Assembly: GCA_947475315.1 (NCBI GenBank)
Contig: CANJMY010000016.1
Location: 1 to 53,559 of the forward strand
Direction: 5' to 3'
Length of the DNA stretch: 53,559 nucleotides
Source of the DNA: Pseudomonadota bacterium
GTDB taxonomy: Bacteria; Myxococcota_A; UBA796; GCA-2862545
Shown: positions 1 through 8,860 of the stretch, piece by piece
How the letters are laid out: each line of letters opens with the position of its first letter
Numbering within the stretch: position 1 is the first letter of the stretch
Translations under genes and position numbers: made by a program
Notes under the pieces: model-generated
What the model saw: the letters and a program-made list of their open reading frames with translations, nothing else
Databases searched by the model: none
Told to the model about the DNA's origin: nothing

Positions 1-991
1 CCGTCGGAGGCCCGAATCGGTCGAGCGGGCTGCGGACGGCGCCGGGGCCGTGGCCGAGGACGTGGGTGTAGATCATCGTCGTGTTGAGGTCGGCGTGACC
101 CAGCAGCTCCTGGACCGTGCGGATGTCGTAGCCGTCCTCCAAGAGGTGGGTCGCGAACGAGTGGCGGAAGGTGTGGCAGGTGGCGTTCTTGTGGACGCCA
201 GCGGCCAGGACGGCCTCGCGGACGTTGCGCTGCAGGAGAGACTCGTGGAGGTGGTGGCGCCGAACCTGGCCGGTCGCGGCGTCCGTGAACGTCCGGGGCG
301 ACGGGAACAGCCACTGCCATCCGGGATCGCGGCCGGCGCGGGGGTACTTGCGCGCCAGGGCACCCGGAAGGGCGACCCAGCCACCGCCACGGTCCAAGTC
401 TGCGGTGTGCTGGGCGAGGGTCGCTCGGATGGCCTGCTGGAGCGGCTCGATCAGCGCGGCGGGGATCATGGTGAGGCGGTCCTTGTTTCCTTTGCCGCCG
501 CGCACGGTGATCTGCTTCGCGCTCAGGTCGACGTCCTTCACGCGCAGGTTGCAGCACTCAAGCAGTCGCAGCCCAGCACCGTACAGAAGCGACGCTTGGA
601 GCCGCGCCGCGCCGTCCAGCTTGTCGAGGACGGCGTGGACCTCGTCGCGCGTGAGCACGACCGGCATGCGCCGGGTGGTCTTCGCGCGGACCACTCGGTC
701 CAGGAACGGGAGGTCTAGCTTCAGGACGTGGCGGTAGAGGAATAGGATCGCGCTGAGCGCTTGGTTCTGGGTGGGCGGCGCAACCTCCTCGTCGACCGCG
801 AGCGAGGTCAGGAACTGCGTGACCTCGGGCACGCCCATGGTCGCCGGGTGCCGCTTGTGATGGAACAGGATGAAGCGTCGCACCCAGTAGACGTAGGCGT
901 CGCGCGTGCGGTGGCTGTAGGCGCGGCTGTCTACGGCGCGGGCCAGCTGCTCAAGCAGCGGAACATCGGTCGGGGTTGGCGGCTCGGCCAT
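1..991 (-). CDS. intI: Integron-type tyrosine recombinase (IntI-like), C-terminus cut by window start
   Basis: Reading the minus strand from the ATG at 991 gives 330 codons that run off the window without a stop. An N-terminal SAM-like DNA-binding domain (about residues 10-100) precedes a tyrosine recombinase catalytic domain. Visible catalytic residues are R142 ([10 protein letters not shown]), K in the GGKGNKDR turn, H273-x-x-R276 ([10 protein letters not shown]), H299 ([10 protein letters not shown]) and the nucleophile Y308 (MIYTHV). Between them lies the extra segment typical of integron integrases (about 203-250: [16 protein letters not shown], then a W-rich stretch and VRRHHLHE), and the end reads GAVRSPLD, as in IntI1. 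These features separate it from ordinary XerC/D or phage integrases. A GGAG lies 5 nt before the ATG. In the cell it would recombine attI and attC sites. No attI-like core was found in 992-1099. It may be a solo integrase, or the array may lie beyond base 1. Confidence 0.9.
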   Translation of the reverse strand, partial: MAEPPTPTDVPLLEQLARAVDSRAYSHRTRDAYVYWVRRFILFHHKRHPATMGVPEVTQFLTSLAVDEEVAPPTQNQALSAILFLYRHVLKLDLPFLDRVVRAKTTRRMPVVLTRDEVHAVLDKLDGAARLQASLLYGAGLRLLECCNLRVKDVDLSAKQITVRGGKGNKDRLTMIPAALIEPLQQAIRATLAQHTADLDRGGGWVALPGALARKYPRAGRDPGWQWLFPSPRTFTDAATGQVRRHHLHESLLQRNVREAVLAAGVHKNATCHTFRHSFATHLLEDGYDIRTVQELLGHADLNTTMIYTHVLGHGPGAVRSPLDRFGPPT

Positions 992-1099
992 CGTGGCTCC
1001 ACGACCGCCCGGCTACCGCGCGCGCCGACCATCCCGATCGACACCGCCTCCGCATTTCCGCCTCGACGACGAGCCTCGCCGAACAGGCGCGCGCCGCCC

Positions 1100-1765
1100 T
1101 CAGCCCCCCGACCGTCCCCAGTCCACCACCGGCCACCCGCGCGCCGCGCCCACCCGCGCCAGCCTCCGGTCCGGGTCGATCAGCACCGGCTTCCCGACCT
1201 TCTCCAGCAGGGCCAGGTCGCTGTAGCTGTCGGTGTAGAACGTGCAGTCGGCCAGGGCGACGCCGTGGCGGGCGGCCCAGGCCTCGCAGGCGACCAGCTT
1301 GTGGTGGCCGAACGCGCTGGTGGTCATGCCGCCGGTCAGCACGCCGTCCACCACCTCGACCACGGTGCTGACGGTGTCGTCCAGGCCCCACTCGGCCTTG
1401 GCGCAGGCGGCGGCGAACTGCGACGTGGAGCTGGCCAGGACGACGCGCTCGCCGTCGGCGCGGTGCTGGGCAATGGCGGCCAGGCCGCCGGGGCGCACGC
1501 GGGGGCGGACCTCCACGGCGAACCAGGCGGCGACGGCGTCGCGCATGGTGGGCTCGGGCATGCCCTTGTAGAGCGACGCGGCGTGGGCCAGGGCCAGGTC
1601 CAGGCTGTCGTCGCCGAGCGCGTAGCGGCCGAGCCACATGGCGGCGCGTACGGCGTCGAGCGTGCCCAGGCGGCCCACGCGCCACTCGTGGCGGGCCCAC
1701 AGGGTGCCCGAGTTCACGTCGATGAGCGTGCTGTCCAGGTCGACGAACGCGACGCCGTGGCCCAT
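1100..1765 (-). CDS. HAD-superfamily (HAD-IB, SerB-like) phosphatase
   Basis: This 221-residue protein has all four HAD motifs: motif I FVDLDSTLID near residues 7-16 (nucleophile D9, general acid D11), motif II LASST, the motif III lysine in GHHK, and motif IV TDSYSDLALL with the metal-binding aspartates. The layout, with a helical cap between motifs I and II, matches the HAD-IB subclass (phosphoserine phosphatase-like; CicA-type members), so it should be a soluble Mg-dependent phosphomonoesterase of unknown substrate. The reading frame is open further upstream, but ATG 1765 puts motif I right at the N-terminus as is usual, and lies 2 nt after the stop of the upstream gene at 1768, implying co-transcription. 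Confidence 0.85.
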   Translation of the reverse strand: MGHGVAFVDLDSTLIDVNSGTLWARHEWRVGRLGTLDAVRAAMWLGRYALGDDSLDLALAHAASLYKGMPEPTMRDAVAAWFAVEVRPRVRPGGLAAIAQHRADGERVVLASSTSQFAAACAKAEWGLDDTVSTVVEVVDGVLTGGMTTSAFGHHKLVACEAWAARHGVALADCTFYTDSYSDLALLEKVGKPVLIDPDRRLARVGAARGWPVVDWGRSGG

Positions 1766-1767
1766 GC

Positions 1768-2634
1768 TCAGCCCTGACCCGAGTCGTCCCAGGTGGGATC
1801 CTTCGCGACGACGCGGCGGATGTCGGGGGCGGCGGACGCGGGGGCGTCGGCGTCGGTGCGGTGCAGGCGGTCGATCAGCATGGCGATGCCAGACATGCGC
1901 GCGTCCACCAGCGACCACGCGCGGCCGTCCTCGGTGTGCAGGCGCACCGACGACTCCAGCGTGGTGCCGCTGGTGCAGCCGACGATCTTGGACCACGGCA
2001 GGAAGGCGACGCCCTCCAGGAAGCGGGCGACGACGCCCTCCGCGTAGATGCCCATCACCTCGGCATGGTCCACACCGACGCGCACCACTGGCGTGGCGTC
2101 GTTGGGGACGACGGGCTTCAGATCCTCGCTGGCGACGGGGCCCGGGAGGAACACGGCGGCGCCCCAGTTGAGCGACGCGACCAGGGCGGCCAAGCGGGCG
2201 GGGTCCAGGCGGTCGGCGGGCGGGCCGGCGACCTCGCGCAGCACGCGGTCCAGCGCGTTCGACATGTTCAGCACGTCGGCCAGGTCTTGGAGGAAGCTGC
2301 GCTCCTCGGGGTCGAAGCGGCCATCGCGGCAGGCCATGCGGGCGGCGAAGCGCAGGGCGGTCCAGCGGGCGTCGTCGGAGTCCCAGGCGGCGGCCATGCG
2401 CTGCAGGTCGATCGGCTCGGCGATGATGCGGCCGATCAGGGCGCGGAACTGGGTGGGGCTCCAGCCGGGCACCACGCCGTAGAGGAGCGCCATCTCCTCG
2501 TCGTCGAACACGCCATCGGAGGAGGCCATGTGGACGAGCAGCTCGAGCAGCGCGTCGTCCGCGGGCCGTCCGGGCCGAATGGCGCTTCCGTCGTGGCTTC
2601 TCAGCGCCGACAGAGCCTGATGAATGCGCGACAT
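1768..2634 (-). CDS. TerB-like domain protein of unknown function
   Basis: The N-terminal half of this 288-residue protein (about residues 20-130) is all-helical with two acidic segments, SSDGVFDDEEMALL and CRDGRFDPEERSFLQ. This is the repeated pattern of TerB/DjlA-type domains, in which the acidic residues may bind metal. The C-terminal half (about 190-265) looks like a small beta-rich domain (FLPWSKIVG, then short strands and a last helix) reminiscent of PH-like folds. No signal peptide or membrane helix is seen. A GAGAGGG stretch precedes ATG 2634. It is followed 2 nt later by the HAD phosphatase gene. The role is unknown; TerB domains occur in stress and membrane-associated systems, but nothing here proves that link. 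Confidence 0.7.
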   Translation of the reverse strand: MSRIHQALSALRSHDGSAIRPGRPADDALLELLVHMASSDGVFDDEEMALLYGVVPGWSPTQFRALIGRIIAEPIDLQRMAAAWDSDDARWTALRFAARMACRDGRFDPEERSFLQDLADVLNMSNALDRVLREVAGPPADRLDPARLAALVASLNWGAAVFLPGPVASEDLKPVVPNDATPVVRVGVDHAEVMGIYAEGVVARFLEGVAFLPWSKIVGCTSGTTLESSVRLHTEDGRAWSLVDARMSGIAMLIDRLHRTDADAPASAAPDIRRVVAKDPTWDDSGQG

Positions 2635-2687
2635 GCGTCCCTCTCCCCGGGCACCGATATCCTGTCGGCGCGCGGGGCGGCGGGGGT

Positions 2688-3767
2688 CTAGCGGCGGCGG
2701 CGCAGGGCCAGGCCGGCGAAGGCCAAGCCGACGAGGCCGAGCGGGGCGGTGCCCGTCTGGTTGCAGCCGCCGCTCTGCGCGCGGATCAGCTCCTTGTCCG
2801 ACACCGAGCCGTCGCCGTTCACGTCAGCCTTGTTGAACTCGCCGTCGTCCACCAGGCCGTCGCCGTTGGTGTCCAGGTCGCAGTCCGGGTCCGGGTCGGC
2901 GCAGTCGGTGTCGCAGACGCGGTCGTCGTAGTTGCCGTTGATCTCGCAGCGGTCGGTCGTGCCGTACTCGGCGTCGACCTGGTTGAGGATGAAGTCCGCG
3001 AACGCGTCCGTGCGCGTGCTGCCGGACGCCACCAGGCAGGGGTCAGGCTGGGCGCCGCTCAGCGAGTACACGAAGCTGTGCACCGCCCACTGCGTCCACT
3101 TCCCGTTGGTGTCTTGGTGGTACTGCGGGCCGCCGGAGTCGCCGCTGCAGACGTTCGCCTTGTTCTTGTTCCCCGCCGCTTCGGTGTACAGGAACTGGTC
3201 GTCCATGTCCGACAGGACCAGCGTGGCCGAGCGCTTGATGCCCGACGAGTTCTGGTCCGCCGAGCTGGTGATGCCGTAGCCGACGGACACGACGTCCTGG
3301 CCGATCGCCGTCTCGGCGGTGAGCAGCTCGGTCTGGAACCAGGTCGGGGTCTCGTCGGAGTCCTCGTCCAGCACGATGACCTGGATGTCGTTGCGGATGA
3401 CCTGGCCGTTGTTGGTGTACTTGGGGTGCACCTTCAGCGCCTTGAACCCCAGCACCGTGGGCGCGCTCTCGACGTTCGGGCCGAAGAACGCCGCGCCGTT
3501 GGCCACAACCTGTGCGTCCGTCAGGCCCGACTGGGCCTCGATCTCGGCGGTGCAGTGGCCGGCCGTCAACAGCATGCGTGGCGTGATGAGGGACGCGGAG
3601 CAGGCCTGATAACGGAAGTCTCCAAGCATGAAGCCGATGCCGACCGCGGACTTGAAGCCCTTCTCCGACTTGCCGTTGACGATGTGCGACCAGGCCGGAT
3701 CGGCCTCGGGGGCCTCGGGGGCCTCTTGGGCGAACGCGAAACCGACGAGGAGCAGGGACGTGAGCAT
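2688..3767 (-). CDS. Secreted trypsin-like serine protease with MYXO-CTERM-like tail
   Basis: A signal peptide (MLTSLLLVGFAFA) precedes a chymotrypsin-fold S1 domain. The catalytic triad is visible as H71 (LLTAGHC), D127 (IRNDIQVIVLD) and S211 (CSGDSGGP). After the protease domain (about 28-265) comes an Asp-rich segment resembling EF-hand or dockerin-like calcium loops (DTNGDGLVDDGEF and DVNGDGSVSDKEL, about 293-325). The end is Gly-Gly-Cys, a short hydrophobic helix and RRRR. That tail matches the MYXO-CTERM type of sorting signal, which in myxobacteria directs surface anchoring after processing at the cysteine. GGAG lies 8 nt upstream of the ATG. It is probably a cell-surface or secreted protease; the substrate cannot be told. 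Confidence 0.88.
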   Translation of the reverse strand: MLTSLLLVGFAFAQEAPEAPEADPAWSHIVNGKSEKGFKSAVGIGFMLGDFRYQACSASLITPRMLLTAGHCTAEIEAQSGLTDAQVVANGAAFFGPNVESAPTVLGFKALKVHPKYTNNGQVIRNDIQVIVLDEDSDETPTWFQTELLTAETAIGQDVVSVGYGITSSADQNSSGIKRSATLVLSDMDDQFLYTEAAGNKNKANVCSGDSGGPQYHQDTNGKWTQWAVHSFVYSLSGAQPDPCLVASGSTRTDAFADFILNQVDAEYGTTDRCEINGNYDDRVCDTDCADPDPDCDLDTNGDGLVDDGEFNKADVNGDGSVSDKELIRAQSGGCNQTGTAPLGLVGLAFAGLALRRRR

Positions 3768-3921
3768 GCGTGGAACTCCGTTGGCGCCGTTCTACCCGCA
3801 GAAACGGACTGTGCGCGGCCGTTGACGAACGATTGCCAACGCCGACGACGCGCGCCTGACGCCGATTGAGGTTGACGGCGGGGCCTGCCAGGGGGAGGAT
3901 GCGCCGATTCCCGGAGGGTCC

Positions 3922-5931
3922 ATGCGCCTGCGCGCTCTGTTCGTCGCTTCGCTTCTAGTCGCTTGCAACACCGACAAGCCCGGTGAGGACGTCGACACGG
4001 ACGGGCCGGGCTGCGCTTACCAAGGCCCGGACATCTCCACGCCGGGTGCCCTCCAGGTCGGCTTCGCCCGCCGTCGCATCCCAGCACCCGTGGGCGTGGG
4101 CACCGTCGGCTACGGCCCCAGCGTCGGCATCAGCTCGCCGTCGCCCTTCTCCGACATCTACCCGGGCACCAAGAACATCCACGGCCACCCGGAGATCAAG
4201 GTCATGACGCTGTCGCGTGGCCCGGGCCACGAGGCGATCTTCGTGCGCCTCGACTCCGTCGGCGTGTTCAGCCAGCTGCGCACCGACATCGTGGAGAAGG
4301 CGTCGGAGCTGGTCGGTCGTGACCTCGACCATGCCATCCTGCTGGGCGCCACGCACACTCACGCCGGCCCTGGCGGCGTGTTGAACTCCGGCGCGGACGG
4401 CACCAGCCTGTTCGACATCATCGCCGACAAGTTCCACCCCGAGTTCTACAGCCGCTTCGTGGACGACGTGGCCGGCGCCATCGCGGACTCGGTGACCGAC
4501 ATGGGCCCGGGCCGCGTGGGCTTTGTCACCACCGACTGCCCGGACGGCCACAACGACCGCCGCTGCGAAGACGGCGACCACCAGAACGGCACCACGCCGA
4601 TGATCGCCATCGAGCAGGACGGCGTGCTCAAGTCGGTGCTGATCGCGTACGCCGTGCACGGCACGGTGTTTGGTCGCGAGGACCTCTACCTGTCGCAGGA
4701 CGTGAGCGGCGCCATCGAGGAGGCGATCGAGGACCGCTTCGATCACCCCGTCGACGCCATCATGTTCAACGCCTGGGGCGCCGACATGTCGCCGGCCGAC
4801 CCCGTCGCCGCGCCGCTGGACGCCGAGGCGGCCGAGTCGCCCAACGGCTTCTTGCAGCAGCGCCGCGCCGGCTGGGCGGTGGCGAACGCGGTGGAGTCCA
4901 AGCTGGGCGAGATCCAGTGGGAGACCGAGCCCGAGATCGACCTGCAGGTCCACCGCGTCGGCATCAACCGCCAGCTCATCGGCTACGCCGACAACGAGTT
5001 CCCGTTCGAGTACGGCGGCGTCTACTGCGGCAACGGCAGCGGCACGTGTGACCCGGCCACCACCTACGACTGGTCGCTCGCCGAGAGCTGCATCCCGTTC
5101 AACGAGCAGTTCCCCGCGCCCACCCAGACCGACATCACCGTGGGCAAGATCGGCCCGTTTGCCGTGATGACCTGGCCCGGCGAGTCCGGCACGCTGCTCG
5201 CCGAGAAGCTCATGGCCGACATCCAGGCCGACAACCCCGACATCACCGACTTCCTCTACCTGGGCTACACGCAGGACTACCTGGGCTACGCCATCCTGGA
5301 AGAGGACTGGTTCCTGGGCGGCTACGAGGCGTCCGGCGCGCTGTGGGGCCCCAAGCAGGGCGTCTACCTCTCCGACCAGATCCGCCGCCTGTACGCGCAG
5401 TACCGCGCCGGCACCTGCCCGACGGACGAGCCCGCGCGCCTGGAGCCGTTCCCCTACGCCGTGTCCGAGCCCTACCAGGTGGAGTCGGCGATCGACGGCA
5501 ACACGGTCGTCACCGACGTGTCCGAGCTCGTCCCGCACAACGGCGTGATCGAGTTCACCCTCAACGGCCAGGACCCGTGGCTCGGCGCGCCCACCGCGCG
5601 GCTGCAGCACGAGGACGGAACGCCCGTGCTGCGCCCGAACGGCACGCCCGTCGACAGCGACGACTACAACTTCGACGTGAACATGGCCGAGTCGCCGACC
5701 TACGCCGACCTCGACGAGGACGGCAAGATCGACCACGAGGACCGCACGTTCACGTGGCGCTTCCGCATGCCCGTTCACCAGCCTGTGGTCGGTGGCGTCG
5801 CGCTTGAGGACGGCCTCTACCGCGTCGTCGTCAGCGTCCCGCAGGCCGACGGCAGCAGCGTCGACGTGCAGAGCGCGCTGTTCACGGTCGTGACGAGCCT
5901 CTGCGCGAACGACGCGCGCTGCCTGCAGTAG
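3922..5931 (+). CDS. Neutral/alkaline ceramidase-like lipoprotein
   Basis: This 669-residue protein starts with a lipoprotein signal (LLVAC, lipidated C15) and a short DTD-type linker. Residues about 45-480 resemble the N-terminal domain of neutral/alkaline non-lysosomal ceramidases. The zinc-site signature ATHTHAGPGG (H145, H147) is clear, followed by a second histidine region (AYAVHGT) and a conserved late stretch around TWPGE. The C-terminal part (about 505-660) is beta-rich, as in ceramidase-family immunoglobulin-like domains. Family members hydrolyse the amide bond of ceramides; whether this one uses ceramide or another N-acyl lipid is unknown. GGAGGG precedes the ATG by a few bases. It is convergent with the gene ending at 6013 and separated from it by a strong hairpin. 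Confidence 0.85.
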   Translation: MRLRALFVASLLVACNTDKPGEDVDTDGPGCAYQGPDISTPGALQVGFARRRIPAPVGVGTVGYGPSVGISSPSPFSDIYPGTKNIHGHPEIKVMTLSRGPGHEAIFVRLDSVGVFSQLRTDIVEKASELVGRDLDHAILLGATHTHAGPGGVLNSGADGTSLFDIIADKFHPEFYSRFVDDVAGAIADSVTDMGPGRVGFVTTDCPDGHNDRRCEDGDHQNGTTPMIAIEQDGVLKSVLIAYAVHGTVFGREDLYLSQDVSGAIEEAIEDRFDHPVDAIMFNAWGADMSPADPVAAPLDAEAAESPNGFLQQRRAGWAVANAVESKLGEIQWETEPEIDLQVHRVGINRQLIGYADNEFPFEYGGVYCGNGSGTCDPATTYDWSLAESCIPFNEQFPAPTQTDITVGKIGPFAVMTWPGESGTLLAEKLMADIQADNPDITDFLYLGYTQDYLGYAILEEDWFLGGYEASGALWGPKQGVYLSDQIRRLYAQYRAGTCPTDEPARLEPFPYAVSEPYQVESAIDGNTVVTDVSELVPHNGVIEFTLNGQDPWLGAPTARLQHEDGTPVLRPNGTPVDSDDYNFDVNMAESPTYADLDEDGKIDHEDRTFTWRFRMPVHQPVVGGVALEDGLYRVVVSVPQADGSSVDVQSALFTVVTSLCANDARCLQ

Positions 5932-5942
5932 GCGTCTGGCTC

Positions 5943-5977
5943 CAGCGTGGTTCGCCCTACGTGAGCGAACCGCGCTG
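5943..5977. terminator. Bidirectional hairpin between convergent genes
   Basis: A 13-bp stem (5943-5955 with 5965-5977, one G-U wobble, 9-nt loop) sits 11 nt after the ceramidase-like stop and 35 nt from the end of the opposite gene. There is no clear U-tract, so it would be a hairpin-only or Rho-assisted terminator. The stem is the strongest simple inverted repeat seen between genes here. Confidence 0.55.
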
Positions 5978-6012
5978 CGGCTCGTCTGCCGCCGTCGGTC
6001 GACGGCGCGGGC

Positions 6013-7770
6013 TCAGGGCCTGGCGAGGAAGCTCAGGTCCAGCCCGCCCGGGTAGCCGTAGCTGGTGTACTGGCCGTAACCGTACACCGTGATCCCGAAC
6101 GCGTCCGACCCCTTGATGGTGTGGTTGCCGTCGCCGGTGTTGTCGAGCCGGACGCGGATCGCGCCAAAGCCCGTCTGCCCGATCGGCGTGAACCCGGTGA
6201 CGGGCATGCCGTCCAACTTCACCGTGGCGCCGTCGAGCGCGGTGATGTTCACGTAGTTCTGGTCGTAGTTCACCGGCGCGTGGAACAGGTACTCGTCGCG
6301 GTACTGGTCCACCGGCACCGCGAGCGTCATCGCCGGGTCGCCGGTGTTGCCGCCCGCCTCCTGGCCCTCCATGTACTGCGCGACCAACACCTTGTGGTTG
6401 GCGGTGATCAGGAAGTCGGTGTTCACGCCCACCAGGTCGACGTACTGACCGGGCAGCGCGATCGTGGTCGCCGCGCCGGCCTGCGGCGGGTCGTAGGTGA
6501 GGGTGGTGTTGCGCTGCGTCGCGATGATCCGCACCACCTGCGCCTTGCCGTTGGGCAGACGCTGCACGGCGGGCGCGGTCACCAGATAGCGGGTGGAGAG
6601 CGACTCCACCGAGAACATCGACTCCTCCAGGTGGTCGCAGTACCCGACGTTCCCGTTGGGCACGAACGCACAGAACGCGCCGCCGATCACCTGCACCGGC
6701 TTGTCCGACGACACCATCGACCCGCTCAGATCGTCCGACGTCTGCACGGCCGCGGCGTTGCTCGACGCGAGCTCGAGCACGTCGCCCTGATTCAGCGTGA
6801 CGGTCTGCGGCACGCCCGGGATGAACTGCGGCGCGCCGCCCGCGGCGACGGTGTCGGCCGTGACGACGATCGTGACGTGCGTGTCGTCCTGCGACGCCGT
6901 GACCGCGAGCAAGCTGGGCCCGGTCATCGGCGGCGCAAACTCCGACCGGCGCCACGCGGCCACCACGTACGATCCGGTCCACGCGTTGGCCGGCAGCAGC
7001 AGCGACGCGTCGTTGGTGAACGAGAACTCGCCGTTCACAGTGTATTCGAGCGGGTTGAACTGGTACACGGTCACCGGCTGCGTGGCGCGCAGGTGGTACG
7101 CGCCGCCCGGCACCAGCGCACCGTAGGACTCGGGGCCGCCGCAGAGCGCGGTGCTGGCGGTGCTGTTGCACAGCTTGAGCGCGTCCACCCAAGGGAGCGT
7201 CTGCACCTCCACGCTGTCGGGCCGCACGGTGAGCGTGACCGGCGCCGCGAGCGCGCCGCCGTCGATGGTCACCTGGGCCGAGGTCCGCGTGGTGTTGGCG
7301 ATCGCCACCGCGAAGTGCATGGTGGAGCCGACCGGGTTGCCGGTGACGGTCGGGTAGTACTCGCAGCCGATGTAGCTGGTCGACAGGTTGTCCGGCGCGC
7401 ACGCACCCTCGCACAGGCCGGACGTGGCCTCGCACGTGACGCCCTGAACGGGGTCGCACACGGTGGTGTCGTGGCCGCTGCCATCGTCGCGGCAGACGCG
7501 GGAGTCGCCGCGGGTGGTGCAGACCGCGCTGCCCGGCACGCACGTCACGCAGCCGAGCGTCGGGTCACACGCCTCGCCGCACGCCTGGGTGGTGGCGTAC
7601 ACGCCGCTCGCGCAGGTCTCGAACGTGTTGTCGGTGCAGCGCGTGGCGCCGTCGTTGCAAGCGGTGGTGGCGCCGCCGGGGCCGCCGGGGCCGCCGGGGA
7701 GCGAGGTGCTGCATGCGCCCACCAGCGCCAGCGCGGCTAGCCCGGATCGATGTGTCCACGAGGCGGTCAT
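6013..7770 (-). CDS. IgGFc-binding-protein-like surface lipoprotein
   Basis: The 585-residue product from ATG 7770 (preceded by GGGGGAG) has a lipoprotein signal ending LVGAC (C20), then a GGPGGPGG collagen-like linker and a Cys-rich segment (about 30-115) with repeated CTxxT/DxxxGxC patterns typical of myxobacterial surface proteins. Residues about 130-585 look like the IgGFc-binding N-terminal homology domain. Characteristic pieces are the stretch around RYLVTAPAVQRLPNG, the VAQYMEGQE segment, and DEYLFHAPVNYDQNYVNI. Bacterial members are surface proteins of unknown function; IgG binding is a name inherited from the human homologue, not a prediction here. An upstream in-frame ATG at 7794 lacks a better ribosome site. 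Confidence 0.8.
   Translation of the reverse strand: MTASWTHRSGLAALALVGACSTSLPGGPGGPGGATTACNDGATRCTDNTFETCASGVYATTQACGEACDPTLGCVTCVPGSAVCTTRGDSRVCRDDGSGHDTTVCDPVQGVTCEATSGLCEGACAPDNLSTSYIGCEYYPTVTGNPVGSTMHFAVAIANTTRTSAQVTIDGGALAAPVTLTVRPDSVEVQTLPWVDALKLCNSTASTALCGGPESYGALVPGGAYHLRATQPVTVYQFNPLEYTVNGEFSFTNDASLLLPANAWTGSYVVAAWRRSEFAPPMTGPSLLAVTASQDDTHVTIVVTADTVAAGGAPQFIPGVPQTVTLNQGDVLELASSNAAAVQTSDDLSGSMVSSDKPVQVIGGAFCAFVPNGNVGYCDHLEESMFSVESLSTRYLVTAPAVQRLPNGKAQVVRIIATQRNTTLTYDPPQAGAATTIALPGQYVDLVGVNTDFLITANHKVLVAQYMEGQEAGGNTGDPAMTLAVPVDQYRDEYLFHAPVNYDQNYVNITALDGATVKLDGMPVTGFTPIGQTGFGAIRVRLDNTGDGNHTIKGSDAFGITVYGYGQYTSYGYPGGLDLSFLARP
7672..7698. repeat. Three 9-bp tandem repeats encoding GGP linker
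   Basis: Three perfect copies of GCCGCCGGG encode the collagen-like Gly-Gly-Pro linker just after the lipobox of the IgGFc-like lipoprotein. Such runs are prone to slippage, so linker length may vary between strains. Confidence 0.8.
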
Positions 7771-7813
7771 CGGCGCTCCCCCGGTCTGGTTCATAACATG
7801 GCATGCGGGTGGA

Positions 7814-8860
7814 TCAGGCGGCGAGCACGCCCAGCGCGGCGTCGAACACGCGTGGGAAGGTGCGCAGGAAGCGCGGCAGGATGCGCCGGGTGGGGCCAAA
7901 GCCGGTCAGGTTGAGCAGGCCGGTGGTGGCCATCGAGTACGTGCGGAACAGCGCGTTCCACTGCGCCTCGTAGACCTCCGGCTTGCCGTCGGCGATCGCG
8001 TTCGCGGCGGCGATGCCGGCCAGGATCCCCACCTTGGTGCCCTCGCCGGTGATCGCGTCGATGTAGCCGGCGGCGTCGCCCGCCAGCAGCACGTGGCCGT
8101 CGACGCGGCGCGTGCTGCGCGTCTGGAACGGGCCGACGCCGCGCACCAGCGTAGCGGGGTTGGACAGGTGCGCGCGCAGCTCCGGGAACGCGCTCAGGAT
8201 GCGGTCGAACGCGGGGCCCTTGCCGTCCGCGATGCGCGCGCGGGCCACGTCGCCAAACAGCAGCGCCACGCCCACCAGATCGTCCGCCACGGGCGTGACG
8301 TAGGCCTCGGCGTCCTCGCCCCAGTACACGTCGACCGACTTGGACCACGGCGCGACCGAGAAGTGCTGGCGCAGGCCGTAGCGCTGCGCGCCGGGCGCGG
8401 GCGCGTCCAGGCCCAGGCTGCGTCGTATCGACGAGTGCATGCCGTCCGCGGCGATCAGCCAGCGCGCGTGGCGGCCGTCCACGATCACGCCGTCGGCGTC
8501 CTGCTCCACCTTGGTGACGCGGCCGACCTCACGCACCACGCCCACCTCGGCGGCGCGCGCGTCGATCGCGGCGTGCAGGGTGGTGCGTCGCACGCCCAGC
8601 CCGGGGCTCGGCAGCGTGCCGGTCGCGACCACGCCCTCGCGGATGTAGCGGATCTGCGGGAAGGGGACGCCATGCGGTCGCGCGACGCCGATCGACGAGA
8701 GCGCGTCGAGCGTGGCGGGCATCAGGCCCTCGCCGCACGCCTTGTCGATCGTCCCTTCGTGCGGGTCGATCACCACCACCGACAGCCCGCGCAGCCGAGC
8801 GGCGATCGCCGCCGACAGCCCCACCGGTCCTGCGCCTGCGACGATCAGGTCGAGCGTCAT
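7814..8860 (-). CDS. FAD-dependent monooxygenase of phenolic-lipid operon (SrsC-like)
   Basis: This 348-residue flavoprotein opens with the Rossmann motif GAGPVG (residues 9-14) and carries the second FAD motif GDAAGYIDAITGEG near residue 270, the arrangement of p-hydroxybenzoate hydroxylase-type and geranylgeranyl reductase-type enzymes. It is the last of five coupled genes: its ATG overlaps the ligase stop as ATGA (8857-8860). In the Streptomyces srsABC phenolic-lipid pathway a flavoprotein of this class hydroxylates the alkylresorcinol ring toward a quinone. By analogy this enzyme would oxidise the lipid made by the upstream polyketide synthase. Alternatives are reduction of an acyl chain or a halogenase-like reaction; the second is unlikely, as no WxWxIP motif is seen. 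Confidence 0.8.
   Translation of the reverse strand: MTLDLIVAGAGPVGLSAAIAARLRGLSVVVIDPHEGTIDKACGEGLMPATLDALSSIGVARPHGVPFPQIRYIREGVVATGTLPSPGLGVRRTTLHAAIDARAAEVGVVREVGRVTKVEQDADGVIVDGRHARWLIAADGMHSSIRRSLGLDAPAPGAQRYGLRQHFSVAPWSKSVDVYWGEDAEAYVTPVADDLVGVALLFGDVARARIADGKGPAFDRILSAFPELRAHLSNPATLVRGVGPFQTRSTRRVDGHVLLAGDAAGYIDAITGEGTKVGILAGIAAANAIADGKPEVYEAQWNALFRTYSMATTGLLNLTGFGPTRRILPRFLRTFPRVFDAALGVLAA

Noticed and set aside
992..1099. attI or attC site next to the integron integrase
   Set aside because: No GTTRRRY core or matching inverted site was found on either strand.
3955..5778. Opposite-strand 607-codon frame over the ceramidase-like gene
   Set aside because: No start site or domain; the plus-strand protein has a signal, lipobox and zinc motif.
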